Assembly (NCBI GenBank): GCA_964612145.1
Contig: CAZTBP010000009.1
Location: 1 to 64,000, forward strand
DNA from: JAGNLV01 sp964612145
GTDB lineage: Bacteria; Zixibacteria; MSB-5A5; GN15; FEB-12
DNA length: 64,000 bases
Direction: 5' to 3'
The translations under genes were made by a program, and so were the position numbers. Positions within the stretch are counted from its first letter, which is position 1, and each line of letters begins with the position of its first letter. Positions 9,301-17,674 of this stretch are shown in pieces. A model generated the notes under the pieces. The model did no database searches and was not told where the DNA came from. It saw only the letters and a program-made list of their open reading frames with translations.

Positions 9301-9961
9301 CAGTGTGACGACCTGGACGGTTGATCAGGCGCTCCCTGATGATCAGCAGTATTTCTGGCGGACCCGGGCTTTCGACGGTTTTGAGCATACTGCCTGGAGC
9401 GAAGCGGGCAGTTTTCTGGTAAACGCACAGAACCAGGCGCCGTTGGCGTTCTCACTGCTAAGCCCGGCAGACAATGTCGATATTGAGGATTCGCTGCCGC
9501 AGTTTACCTGGGAGGAGGCGATTGATGTCGACATCGCCGATCAGGTTGTGTATGACTTCCAGCTTGCGACCGACAGTGAGTTTACGGCTATCGCTCGCGA
9601 ATTCGCCGGTCTCGGCTCGACGAGCCTGCTGCTGCAAACCCCGCTGGATATGGGGCTGACCTATTACTGGCGGGTGACAGCTCGAGACGGGTTGAGCGCC
9701 CAGACAGTTTCGATCGAAACGTTCCAGTTCTACGCGCAGCCGCCGACGTGCTGTGTGGTGCGGGGCGATGTGAACTCGTCGGGCGACGTAGCGGTCGACG
9801 ACCTGACGTTCCTGGTTGATTTTCTGTTCCGGGGTGGCTCGGCGCCGATCTGTGACGTGCACGGCGATCTCAACAATGATGGTAATACGAATGTTACCGA
9901 TTTGACTTACATGGTTGATTTCCTGTTCCGCGGCGGTCCGTCACCGGTGGACTGTCCGTGA
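6392..9961 (+). CDS. Secreted M6-family metalloprotease with C-terminal dockerin-like repeats
   Basis: A 1189-residue exported protein. The start is TTG at 6392, because AGGAGG at 6379-6384 is 7 nt upstream; the ATG at 6401 would be 16 nt away. A signal peptide ends at AFA. The M6 (immune inhibitor A-like) catalytic domain carries the zinc motif HEYGHFIGLPD at residues 270-280. It is followed by a beta-rich region, a segment with VLVVDDDGG and several fibronectin-like modules (repeated P.F.W.......Y.(V/L)Q...). The last 75 residues hold two calcium-loop repeats, RGDVNSSGDVAVDDL and HGDLNNDGNTNVTDL, each followed by (V/M)DFLFRGG. This dockerin-like tail recurs in secreted proteins of Zixibacteria-type genomes and may serve in surface sorting (inference). 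Confidence 0.92.
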   Translation: MSTMGSRRSLTSSFLILIAAAIFVLTAGQPAFAVSLDPDLVEQLKSTGQLDRMVDRMNAARSKGVWVPNPSIVSGKDMQGKALSFDPSVPDTFRVLVILVDFSDNPASGGLIYGQPADFEHLLFSDDENDNHYSMAEFYVDNSYGNFVMEGLVVGWVRAPQTYAYYVDGQNGFGSYPQNAQKLAEDAIILADPVVDYSQFDGDGNGWMDGVFIVHAGPGAEQTGSDFQIWSHKWSLSSTLSLDGVNVNSYTAEPEENTAYGLTTMGVYAHEYGHFIGLPDLYDTDYSSSGVGDWSLMAGGSWNNGGKNPAYLDAWCKKDVGFLTPTNIDANSINVDIPSSAHNPVAFRVWSSGGVGSQYFLVENRRKTDLDLGIPGSGLLIYHVDEAIGGNSNENHPKVAVEQADGLFNLENKDNQGDGGDLWSTLTKTSFDDLSMPSSRTYSNGTTEVAVWEISAPDSVMTANFDISYSRPRFELLSGAFSDATLGNGNGVAEAGETLTFEFNVRNLWLTGTNVTGVLEADNNDIIFGQPSSNIGTVAGAGGTADNSSDLIEFTVPSDFVPCIDSFYLTVYSDQYGSEKEFGFELHIGEPTVLVVDDDGGDTWNQSVEASLFNLRTPFDVLDKSVEGSPTGLELSAYESVIWLTGDSRTDVLSTDDIAAMQSFLDSGGNLFLNGQGIVRELDGDDQTFLNTYLHADYLGDYFYPFHYGVGGTEIGDVAKYRFDNGTNQSDLQRMAPLNGGVAEYLMPTDASMISYDGSYKVVLSSVGFEGISDQFVAQGWVSSDSVLVRILEFFRPDTASQNPTVVATAVDEPEPVTHVVDHTPTFAWSYDDTTGATPIEYQVQVGTGNLCYNWDNMWSPPVFAGSDTSVVYDGLPLEDGQTYVFRVRVNNGTTWSAWQNMSFTMNGIGLPSLLVKPVADTLVTTATPVLTIGNSVDPDGDTPTYEFEVYDDAGLTSLVTSATGVAQGGSVTTWTVDQALPDDQQYFWRTRAFDGFEHTAWSEAGSFLVNAQNQAPLAFSLLSPADNVDIEDSLPQFTWEEAIDVDIADQVVYDFQLATDSEFTAIAREFAGLGSTSLLLQTPLDMGLTYYWRVTARDGLSAQTVSIETFQFYAQPPTCCVVRGDVNSSGDVAVDDLTFLVDFLFRGGSAPICDVHGDLNNDGNTNVTDLTYMVDFLFRGGPSPVDCP

Positions 9962-10000
9962 TGAGATAGCTTAGATAATCTCCCACGTAGACCTGTACGA

Positions 10001-10032
10001 AAACGCCCGGTGGATAGAATCACCGGGCGTTT
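10001..10032 (+). terminator. Terminator between convergent genes
   Basis: A perfect 12-bp stem, AAACGCCCGGTG with CACCGGGCGTTT, and an 8-nt loop are followed by CTTTGTTTTT. It ends the M6 protease gene and may also act on the minus strand. Confidence 0.9.
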
Positions 10033-10060
10033 CTTTGTTTTTGCTGGCGGGCTGGGAGTC

Positions 10061-10561
10061 TTATTCCATGGCACGGATAGCCCGGAGAACTTCGCCGGGC
10101 GACTGTACGGTCATGAGTTCTTCGCGGAAGGGTTCGTACTGGAGCATCTCGGCAAGAGCTTTGAATACCTTCAGGTAGAGGGTGTCGTCATATGGGGGGG
10201 CTGCCATGACGAAGAACAGGTGGACCGGTTCGTTGTCGGGGGCATCAAATTCGTAGCCGTCTTTCGACCGGGCAAAACCGATCATGAATTCAGTGGCCTG
10301 CATCGAGCGTACATGGGGAAAGGCGATGCCGTGACCGATGGCGGTCGTGGCTTTCTTTTCGCGGTTAACGAAGTCAATCAGGAGTTTGTTGCGGTTGCCG
10401 ACCCGGTGGGTTTCATCGAGCAGATCAACCAGTTCGAGCAGGACGAGGGATTTGGCCTGCTCTTTCCATTTCTCGACCGACTGTTCCTCCTCGGGTGGAT
10501 CGATAACAGTCTCCATCTCCAGTTTGATCTGGTGCTCGGTCATGTAGCGCAAGATGTTCAT
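10061..10561 (-). CDS. PTS EIIA type-2 domain protein (PtsN-like)
   Basis: A 166-residue cytoplasmic EIIA domain of the nitrogen/fructose class. The phosphorylatable His lies in GHGIAFPHVRS, the hallmark of the family. The end pattern (SPGEVLRAIR) matches EIIA-Ntr C-termini, and residues 17-40 form an acidic insertion. EIIA-Ntr proteins receive phosphate from NPr and act mostly in regulation. No EI, HPr or transport EII gene is nearby. The ATG at 10561 was chosen; a TTG at 10585 is possible but has no better ribosome site. A paralogue is encoded at 57.6 kb. Confidence 0.85.
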   Translation of the reverse strand: MNILRYMTEHQIKLEMETVIDPPEEEQSVEKWKEQAKSLVLLELVDLLDETHRVGNRNKLLIDFVNREKKATTAIGHGIAFPHVRSMQATEFMIGFARSKDGYEFDAPDNEPVHLFFVMAAPPYDDTLYLKVFKALAEMLQYEPFREELMTVQSPGEVLRAIRAME

Positions 10562-10689
10562 ACTAACTATATCGGCCTCTGGCAATTCGTGCTGAAGGCC
10601 AAGTATAGCGTGTGATAATTCGTTTTGTCAACACTATTAGGGCGGGTCGCATGGCTCGGCCGGTATACGGGAGGAAGTAAATCGCTATA

Positions 10690-11889
10690 CTATAGTGTCC
10701 TGTTGGCTCGCTTGCGGCGCTTTGCGGTACGGTTATTCAGCGCGTCCGGCCAGGTGCCGGTTTTGGTGCGCTTGGATGTAAAGCGGACCGCATCCTGTGG
10801 GCAAACGTCGATACAGGTGCCGCACGAGAAGCAGTCAGGGATCGTTCGTTTATCTTGTTTGATGATGGATTCCATTACGTTGGAGGGGCAGGATCGGTAG
10901 CAGAGTTGGCAGGCGTCGCATTTGTTGTAGTCAACTTTGATGCGAAAGATGGCGAGTTTTTCGAATATCCACGAGACCAGGCCGAAAGGGCAGGCGAAGT
11001 GGCACCAGGGACGGTAGGTGACCAGTGACGACGCAAGAAGAATAAGCAGGAACCCGATGCCGACACCAGTGAGTACGGCGGGGTGGTAGATCTTGAAAGG
11101 ATCGATAACGCCGATTATGTCGAAAGCCCAGAGACCGCCAATGAGAGCGACGGTGACAAAAACAGCGACGCGGATGAAGTTGGTCAGCCAGAAGGGCGGT
11201 TTGTACTGCGGGAGGATCCCCTTGCGGTCGAAGCGGTGTCGGTTGAGCCGGAACAGGAACTCCTGGAGCAAACCGAATTGACATCCCCACGAGCAGATAA
11301 ATTTGTTGGCGATGACCACGGTTAACAGAAAGATGGCCAGGGCGACGATGCGGGGCACAAAAACCGTCTGGTGGGCGGTGATGAGGAAGATGGCGTCCTT
11401 AACGGTACCCATGGGGCTGGGGTCCGATCCGAGCGCGATGCCGAAGATCAGGATGCCGGCGCCGGTAAGAAAGAGTCGGTTGCGTGGGTTGACTTTCTTT
11501 CGGAGCAGCAACACAAACGGGATGGGCAGGATTAAGAACCAGAGGAGGAATTTCGCGGCAATTTTGCGCCAGTCCTTGGACTGTTCCTCGTAGTACTTGA
11601 TCAGTGTTTTGCGGATCTTCATCTGCGCCTGCGGGCCGCTGAGGCCAAGCTCGGACAGGGTTGTGGTGGAGGCCCGCTCCGGCGAGACGCCGAGGGCATT
11701 GAAAACCGGCTGGGCGGGGAGGTTGTAATTGGAGATGAGAGCTGCCGCGGTGATGTCGGTGGCAGTGATGGTGAACTCAGGGAGGTCGAGTTTCTCGGGT
11801 TTGGCGTCCCAGAGAGTGGCGGAGAGTATGGAGAGGCCCATTACGGCGGTGATGGTCAGGGCAGCGATGATAATCGGGCGGGGGGCCAT
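10690..11889 (-). CDS. NapH/NosR-like membrane polyferredoxin (4Fe-4S)
   Basis: A 399-residue inner-membrane iron-sulfur protein. An N-terminal helix is followed by an extracytoplasmic segment of about 80 residues, then about four to five helices. Membrane-adjacent cysteine motifs are CSWGCQFGLLQ and WCHFACPFGLVSW, as in NapH, NosR and FixG. Two soluble 4Fe-4S clusters follow near residues 310-365: CDACQLCYRSCP and CFSCGTCIDVCP. It should pass electrons between a membrane donor and a periplasmic or cytoplasmic partner, but no Nap, Nos or Rnf gene is adjacent. The start at 11889 has CGAGGA 8 nt upstream. The C-terminus is strongly basic. Confidence 0.82.
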   Translation of the reverse strand: MAPRPIIIAALTITAVMGLSILSATLWDAKPEKLDLPEFTITATDITAAALISNYNLPAQPVFNALGVSPERASTTTLSELGLSGPQAQMKIRKTLIKYYEEQSKDWRKIAAKFLLWFLILPIPFVLLLRKKVNPRNRLFLTGAGILIFGIALGSDPSPMGTVKDAIFLITAHQTVFVPRIVALAIFLLTVVIANKFICSWGCQFGLLQEFLFRLNRHRFDRKGILPQYKPPFWLTNFIRVAVFVTVALIGGLWAFDIIGVIDPFKIYHPAVLTGVGIGFLLILLASSLVTYRPWCHFACPFGLVSWIFEKLAIFRIKVDYNKCDACQLCYRSCPSNVMESIIKQDKRTIPDCFSCGTCIDVCPQDAVRFTSKRTKTGTWPDALNNRTAKRRKRANRTL

Positions 11890-12023
11890 GTCTATTTCCT
11901 CGGGCAACCAGTCTTGTTTCTTTCAATTAGATGAGTAAAGAGTCGATTCGATTCCCGAAAAAAAGCTGGTGGCACGTATTTATTATGGAAACTCACGCCG
12001 TTGGGTAGACATCGCCGTGCGGC

Positions 12024-12052
12024 TTGACTTTCCGGCAGGGAGGTCGTACTTT
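12024..12052 (+). promoter_or_regulatory. Candidate sigma70-type promoter for the aspS operon
   Basis: TTGACT and TACTTT are separated by 17 bp, about 90 nt upstream of aspS. A second weaker pair (TTGATT, 17 bp, GATAAA) follows around 12081-12109. This rests on sequence match only. Confidence 0.4.
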
Positions 12053-12142
12053 TGCGCTTATGAAGGCAGGCGGTGCGGCGGCTTGATTTCCACTCCGTAA
12101 CTGCCGATAAATATGTAAACAGTAAGGAGTTAAATCCCTTTA

Positions 12143-13990
12143 GTGGTAAATTTCTCAAAAGTTAAACGAACTCACACCTGCGGTGAACTTCGCGCCGCCC
12201 ATATCGGGGCCATGGTGAGGCTCAACGGCTGGGTCAACAGCTATCGAAATCTGGGCGGACTGTTTTTCCTGGACTTGCGCGATCGCTACGGCCTGACGCA
12301 GGTCGTTATCAATCCCGAGACATTCGACAAAGAGATGCTGGCCGAGGCCAACCGGGCGCGCCACGAGTTTGTGGTCGCCGTGGTCGGGACAGTGCAGGAG
12401 CGGCCGGAAGGCACCCGGAACGAGAGTATGCAGACGGGTGAGATCGAGGTCGTGGTTGATGAGTTTTATGTCCTTTCGGAGTCCAAGACCCCGCCGTTTG
12501 AAATAGAAGACGAGACCAATGCCAGCGAGAAACTTCGGCTGGAGTATCGGTACCTTGATTTGCGGCGGAAGCCATTGCAGGACCGGCTGAGATTCCGGCA
12601 TGATTTTACGCTGTCGGCGCGACGGTACATGAGTGCGCAGAATTTCTACGAGATAGAGACACCGCTTATGATTCGTTCGACGCCGGAGGGGGCGCGGGAC
12701 TATGTGGTCCCGAGCCGGATTCATCACGGCAAGTTTTACGCGCTGCCGCAATCGCCGCAGTTGTTCAAGCAGATTTTGATGGTCTCCGGTTTTGACAAGT
12801 ATTTCCAGATTGCCCGGTGTCTTCGCGATGAGGACCTTCGCAGTGACCGTCAGCCGGAACACACCCAGATCGATTTGGAGATGTCCTATGCCACGCCGGA
12901 AGATGTGTTTGCCGTGACCGAGGGGCTGATGGCGAATGTGTTCAAGAAGATGATGGGTGTCGATCTGGAATTGCCGTTTCCGAGGCTGACGTATCAGGAG
13001 GCGATTGCGCGATGGGGAATCGATAAGCCGGATGTGCGGTTCGGGATGGAGATTGTCGACCTGACCGATGAGGTCCGCGACTGCAGTTTTAAAGTGTTTT
13101 CCGAGAATGTCGCCGGTGGCGGCGCGGTTAAGGCGCTGGGGTTGAAAGGCGGCGGGAGTTATTCGCGCAAACAGATCGACAGTCTCACTGACTTGGCCAG
13201 GCAGCACGGCGCGGGTGGGCTGGCGTATATCCTTCGGGCCGAGGGCGGTGACAAGTCGCCGATCATGAAATTTATCGGTGAGGACCTGGCGCAGCACTTG
13301 TGTAAAAAAGTCGGTGTTGAAAAAGGCGATGCACTGTTTGTTGTTTCGGACAAGCCGGCCAGGACCGAGTCAATTTTGGGCCAGCTTCGGCTGCATTTGG
13401 GCAGGGAGCACGAACTGATCGATCGAAAGCAGTGGCGCTTTTTGTGGGTGACGAATTTCCCGCTGTTTGAATACGATGAAGAGACGGATAGGCTGGATGC
13501 GGCGCATAATATCGTCTCGCATCCGATGGAAGACGATGTGCCGCTGATTGAGGAGGGTTTTTCGACCGAGGTGCCGTTGTCCGATCCGACGCATCCGTGG
13601 CGACGGGCGAGGGCGCAGCAGTATGACCTGGTGCTCAATGGCTGGGAGATCGCTTCCGGCGGGCAGCGGATAAACAATTCGGAACTTCAGCGGCGGATAC
13701 TGAATATACTGGGTATCGATGATGACCGGGCCGAACGGATGTTTGGGTTTTTGCTGCGGGCGCTGGAGTATGGCGCGCCGCCCCATGCCGGTATTGCGGC
13801 GGGGTTGGATCGGATCGTCTCATTGATGACCGGGACGGAATCGATTCGGGACGTAATCGCGTTTCCGAAGACGACGAATGCGCTGTCGCTTATGGACGGT
13901 GCACCGGCAGAGATTGATCCGGATCAATTAGCAGAGCTTGGTCTGGCCTTAAAGGAGGAACCCGAGGCGCATGAGAAGCGCCCCATATGA
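12143..13990 (+). CDS. aspS: Aspartyl-tRNA synthetase
   Basis: A 615-residue class II synthetase that charges tRNA-Asp. An N-terminal OB-fold anticodon domain contains GGLFFLDLRDRYGLTQVV. Motif 2 is seen in FQIARCLRDEDLR...QPEHTQIDLEMS and motif 3 in GIAAGLDRIVSLMTG. The middle insertion (about residues 290-430) is the bacterial GAD domain. The length fits the bacterial long form (about 590 residues). Start is GTG with AAGGAG upstream. The stop overlaps the phoH start by ATGA, so the two are translationally coupled. Whether it also charges tRNA-Asn (the non-discriminating form) cannot be told from the window. Confidence 0.97.
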   Translation: MVNFSKVKRTHTCGELRAAHIGAMVRLNGWVNSYRNLGGLFFLDLRDRYGLTQVVINPETFDKEMLAEANRARHEFVVAVVGTVQERPEGTRNESMQTGEIEVVVDEFYVLSESKTPPFEIEDETNASEKLRLEYRYLDLRRKPLQDRLRFRHDFTLSARRYMSAQNFYEIETPLMIRSTPEGARDYVVPSRIHHGKFYALPQSPQLFKQILMVSGFDKYFQIARCLRDEDLRSDRQPEHTQIDLEMSYATPEDVFAVTEGLMANVFKKMMGVDLELPFPRLTYQEAIARWGIDKPDVRFGMEIVDLTDEVRDCSFKVFSENVAGGGAVKALGLKGGGSYSRKQIDSLTDLARQHGAGGLAYILRAEGGDKSPIMKFIGEDLAQHLCKKVGVEKGDALFVVSDKPARTESILGQLRLHLGREHELIDRKQWRFLWVTNFPLFEYDEETDRLDAAHNIVSHPMEDDVPLIEEGFSTEVPLSDPTHPWRRARAQQYDLVLNGWEIASGGQRINNSELQRRILNILGIDDDRAERMFGFLLRALEYGAPPHAGIAAGLDRIVSLMTGTESIRDVIAFPKTTNALSLMDGAPAEIDPDQLAELGLALKEEPEAHEKRPI

Positions 13991-14970
13991 ACCCGAATTT
14001 AGAAGAAACGGTCGTTCGATCATTTACACTTCAGGGAATCGACCAGCGCATCCTGTTTGGACAGAACGACGTCTTTTTACGCATAATCGAATCACGTTTC
14101 GCCTGCCGCATCGTTGCCCGCGGCGATAAGTTGGTCATCGAGGGGATCCCCGAGGCGGTGAGGATGGTCCAGCGTCTGTTAAGCGATCTGGTAACCCGCA
14201 TCAAAGCCGGGGATGTAATCACGGACCAGTATCTCAGCTATGCTGTCAGCATGGTCAAGGAAAACGGCGTGGGTCCGGCGGAGGATATTTCCACCGAGTC
14301 GCTTCTGACCAGTTCGCTGAAGCGCGAGATCCGTCCAAAGACTATCGGCCAGACCAAATATGTCGACGCGGTTGACAAGAATGATGTCGTGTTCTCTATA
14401 GGTCCGGCCGGGACCGGGAAAACGTACCTGGCCGTGGCGATGGCGGTTGCGGAGTTGAAGGCCAACCGGGTGAACCGGATCATCTTCACGCGGCCGGCCG
14501 TCGAGGCGGGTGAATCGCTCGGTTTTTTGCCCGGTGATATTCGGGCCAAGGTAGACCCGTATCTTCGGCCGGTGTACGATGCGTTGTATGATATGATGCA
14601 GCCGGATAAGATCCGTCGGCTGCTGGAGTTGGGTGTGGTTGAGATTGCGCCCCTGGCGTTCATGCGGGGGCGGACGCTCAATGAAGCCTTTGTGGTGCTG
14701 GATGAGGCGCAGAACACGACCAGTGCGCAGATGAAAATGTTTCTCACCCGAATTGGTGAGAAGTCCAAAGCAATTATCACCGGAGACATCACGCAGATCG
14801 ACCTGGAGGATAGGAGAAAATCGGGACTTGTACGGGTGCAGTCGGTTCTCAAGGGGATCGACGGCATCGAGTTCATTTACCTGACGGACAAGGATGTTAT
14901 CCGTCATCGCCTGGTGCAGGCCATTATCCGGGCCTACGAGCGGCACGAGGGCGGCAACAAGAAGCGCTAG
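13987..14970 (+). CDS. phoH: PhoH-like ATPase
   Basis: A 327-residue cytoplasmic P-loop NTPase of the PhoH family. Walker A is GPAGTGKT at residues 139-146 and Walker B is VVLDEAQNTT. The N-terminal 120 residues form the KH-like or PhoH-specific region. In many bacteria phoH stands beside ybeY and the 7TM-HD gene, as here, which ties it to ribosome or RNA quality control and second-messenger turnover; the molecular role is not settled. It overlaps aspS by 4 nt and is followed after 23 nt by pgpH. Confidence 0.95.
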   Translation: MNPNLEETVVRSFTLQGIDQRILFGQNDVFLRIIESRFACRIVARGDKLVIEGIPEAVRMVQRLLSDLVTRIKAGDVITDQYLSYAVSMVKENGVGPAEDISTESLLTSSLKREIRPKTIGQTKYVDAVDKNDVVFSIGPAGTGKTYLAVAMAVAELKANRVNRIIFTRPAVEAGESLGFLPGDIRAKVDPYLRPVYDALYDMMQPDKIRRLLELGVVEIAPLAFMRGRTLNEAFVVLDEAQNTTSAQMKMFLTRIGEKSKAIITGDITQIDLEDRRKSGLVRVQSVLKGIDGIEFIYLTDKDVIRHRLVQAIIRAYERHEGGNKKR

Positions 14971-14993
14971 GCGTTACCGGGGAGTAGTCGGGT

Positions 14994-17240
14994 ATGTTTT
15001 CATTTTTGTTACGACTGAAACGGTCGATCAAGCGCCTGCTGAAGGTCCAGAGCGAAAGTCGCCAGATTCCGCAGCGCTCAACGAGGGCCCGCACGGTCAA
15101 GATCATTATGCTGATCGTGGCCTCGGCGGCTATCGGGATCCTGTATCCGGGCGAGGCGTTGTTTGATCCGTTCGATGTGCCGCGCCGGGGTGAAATAGCA
15201 CAAAAAGACATCACGGCGCCATTCTCGTTCACCGTTGCCAGGACGGACCGGGAGATCGAGGACGATGAAGACATGGTGCGGATGACGATGCCGCACATTG
15301 TCGACTATGACTCGGTGGCGGTCATGTCGGCTTTTTCCAATTTGCGTCAATTTCTCCAGACGGCTGATTCACTCACTCAAAATACTAATTGGCAGGAGCA
15401 TCAACCGCAGTTGATTGACACCCTTCAAAAGCGGTTCCCGATGCTGACCTCGGCGGCAATTACTGAGTCATTGGGAAGGACCGATCTGGATCGGGTGCGG
15501 GAAGTGCTGACCCGGATCTACCGGGATGAGCTTTACCGGATCGGGGTCCTGTCGCAGAAGAATTCCATTCCCGACGCGCGCAATAAGCATGTGCTGGTAC
15601 GTCGCGGCGAGCGGGAGAGTATTCATCCTCGTGACAAACTGATGTTTGTCGAAGAAGCGCAGGCTCAGCTTCTCAGCGCGCTGAACCGGCTGGCCAGCCG
15701 TGATTCGATTGATGTTGAGTATTACTACCTGGTCGGCCGGACGTTCATAACGCCGAATCTCCGGGTTAACATGCCCGAGTACAATCGTCGCCTTTCGACA
15801 GAGCTGGCCGATATCGAGCTGATTAAGGAGGAGGTGGAGGAGGGGCAGATGATCGTTCGGGCCGGGACGCGGGTCAACGAGAACCAGGAACGGATTCTTC
15901 GACAGATGGTCAGGCTGGAGCGGAATGCGGCGGCGAGGCAGGGGTGGCTTCTGAATTTGGTTCCGGCGATTGCACGGATTCTGCTGGTGTTTGCGGCGTT
16001 CGGCACGCTGTTCTTGTTCCTGTATCATTTCCGGCGTGAAGTGTTCTACTCGAATCCGAAGGTGCTGGCGATTCTGCTGGTGTTCGGACTGCAATTGCTG
16101 TTTATCTACTTCCTGCAGCAGTGGGGAGCGTCGGTGTATCTCTATCCGGTGGCGTTCCTGCCGATTGTGTTGACCATCCTTTTTGATATCGAGGTCGGTT
16201 TGCTCTCCACGATTGTGCTGGCGGTGTTGCTGGGGATGATGCATCGGTTTGACTTTACGCTGTCGTTTATGACGGTGGTGGTCGGGACAGTTGCGGTCTT
16301 TTCCTCGCGGCAGGTCAGGCGACGGGCACAGTTTTTCCGGATCATGCTGTTTACGGCGTTTACATATGCGCTGTTTATCCTGGTTGTCGAAAACCTTCGC
16401 CTGGCGCCATCGGCGGATCTGATCACTGAAATGGCATTTGGGCTGGGGAATGGGTTTGCGTGTGCTATTTTGGCGATTGCGTTCCTGCCGATTTTTGAAT
16501 CGTTGTTTGGTATCACTACCGACATTACGCTGCTGGAGTTGTCGGACCTCAACCATCCACTGCTAAAGCGGCTGGCGCTGGAGGCGCCGGGGACCTATCA
16601 CCATTCAATCATCGTAGGGAATCTCTCCGAAGCGGCCGCCAAGGCGATAAATGCGAATTCGCTACTGACGCGGGTTGGGGCGTATTATCATGACCTGGGG
16701 AAGATGGAGATTCCCGAGTATTTTGTGGAAAACCAGTTGAGTACCAAGTCGAAGCATGAGTCGCTGACGCCGTCGATGTCGGCCTTGATCCTGTCGTCGC
16801 ACGTAAAGAAGGGGCGAGCACTGGGAGAGGCGGCTGATATTCCCGATGACGTGCTGAATTTCATTGAAGAGCACCACGGCACGATGGTGCAGAAATATTT
16901 TTACGACAAGGCACTCAAGGCAGGGGCCAGCGAAGAAGATGTCGATAAGTTTCGCTATCCCGGTCCAAAACCGCAGACTCGTGAGACCGGGATTGCGATG
17001 CTGGCCGACGCGGTGGAGGCGGCAAGTCGAACGCTGGAGAACCCATCGCCGGCACGAATCGACAATCTTATCCAGCGGATTATCAATGACCGGTTTGAGT
17101 CCGGCGAGCTTGACCAGTGCCCGCTGACGTTGCGCGACCTGGCCAAAATCAAGCGGGCATTTGCACAGGTGATCATCGCCGCTTTCCATCACCGGGTGGA
17201 ATATCCCAAGGATCCCAGGCAGGAGGCGGAAGAGGCGTGA
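14994..17240 (+). CDS. pgpH: 7TM-HD family cyclic-di-AMP phosphodiesterase (PgpH-like)
   Basis: A 748-residue membrane phosphohydrolase. An N-terminal helix (residues about 37-55) leads into an extracytoplasmic 7TMR-HDED domain of about 260 residues. Seven hydrophobic helices follow (about 325-500), then a cytoplasmic HD domain with HHSIIVGNLS and YYHDLGK (His566-Asp567). The later EEHHG and MLADAVEAASR motifs complete the metal site. PgpH homologues hydrolyse c-di-AMP, which suggests the organism makes this messenger, although no cyclase is in the window. The stop overlaps the ybeY start. Confidence 0.93.
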   Translation: MFSFLLRLKRSIKRLLKVQSESRQIPQRSTRARTVKIIMLIVASAAIGILYPGEALFDPFDVPRRGEIAQKDITAPFSFTVARTDREIEDDEDMVRMTMPHIVDYDSVAVMSAFSNLRQFLQTADSLTQNTNWQEHQPQLIDTLQKRFPMLTSAAITESLGRTDLDRVREVLTRIYRDELYRIGVLSQKNSIPDARNKHVLVRRGERESIHPRDKLMFVEEAQAQLLSALNRLASRDSIDVEYYYLVGRTFITPNLRVNMPEYNRRLSTELADIELIKEEVEEGQMIVRAGTRVNENQERILRQMVRLERNAAARQGWLLNLVPAIARILLVFAAFGTLFLFLYHFRREVFYSNPKVLAILLVFGLQLLFIYFLQQWGASVYLYPVAFLPIVLTILFDIEVGLLSTIVLAVLLGMMHRFDFTLSFMTVVVGTVAVFSSRQVRRRAQFFRIMLFTAFTYALFILVVENLRLAPSADLITEMAFGLGNGFACAILAIAFLPIFESLFGITTDITLLELSDLNHPLLKRLALEAPGTYHHSIIVGNLSEAAAKAINANSLLTRVGAYYHDLGKMEIPEYFVENQLSTKSKHESLTPSMSALILSSHVKKGRALGEAADIPDDVLNFIEEHHGTMVQKYFYDKALKAGASEEDVDKFRYPGPKPQTRETGIAMLADAVEAASRTLENPSPARIDNLIQRIINDRFESGELDQCPLTLRDLAKIKRAFAQVIIAAFHHRVEYPKDPRQEAEEA

Positions 17241-17674
17241 CGCTGCACTTGTTCAAAGAGACTGAGGTTCGATTACCGCGCCGGCGGCTGATGGAGCTTT
17301 TTAACCGGATTATCAAGGCCGAGTCCAATCCCAAGGCTGCCGGACAGATCAACGTGGTGTTCACCACAGACCGTGCCCTTCGAGATCTGAACAAACGATT
17401 TCGTGGCAAAGATAGCGTGACGGACGTGCTTTCATTTCATATCGATGATGCCCCGGCGGAGGACGAGCCCTTCGGGGAGATTTACATAGCGGTTCCTGCG
17501 GCCCGGCGGCAGGCGCCGGAGTACGGGGAGACGTTTGCCGGGGAGTTGCTTCGGTTGACCTGTCACGGATTGCTGCACCTCTTCGGTTACGACCATGAGA
17601 ATGAGTCGGATGCAGCGAAGATGCGGGCGCGTGAGGAACGGTATCTCGGGGTGGTGCGAGGGCGGCGGCTGTGA
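17237..17674 (+). CDS. ybeY: Endoribonuclease YbeY (rRNA maturation factor)
   Basis: A 145-residue zinc-dependent endoribonuclease that acts in 16S rRNA 3' end maturation and ribosome quality control. The UPF0054 signature CHGLLHLFGYDH carries three metal-binding His residues. The family motif VVFTTDRALRDLNKRFRGKDSVTDVLSF is also complete. The start is GTG at 17237, with AGGAGG 10 nt upstream, and overlaps the pgpH stop (GTGA). The end overlaps the next gene in the same way. Confidence 0.96.
   Translation: MTLHLFKETEVRLPRRRLMELFNRIIKAESNPKAAGQINVVFTTDRALRDLNKRFRGKDSVTDVLSFHIDDAPAEDEPFGEIYIAVPAARRQAPEYGETFAGELLRLTCHGLLHLFGYDHENESDAAKMRAREERYLGVVRGRRL

Noticed and set aside
10010..10615. 201-codon plus-strand ORF
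   Set aside because: Antisense to the EIIA gene and crosses the terminator hairpin.
12155..13297. 380-codon minus-strand ORF
   Set aside because: Shadow of aspS; it is basic, His/Arg rich and without any domain.
15468..16556. 362-codon minus-strand ORF
   Set aside because: Shadow of the pgpH membrane region; its composition (Arg/Gln/His) is that of an antisense reading.
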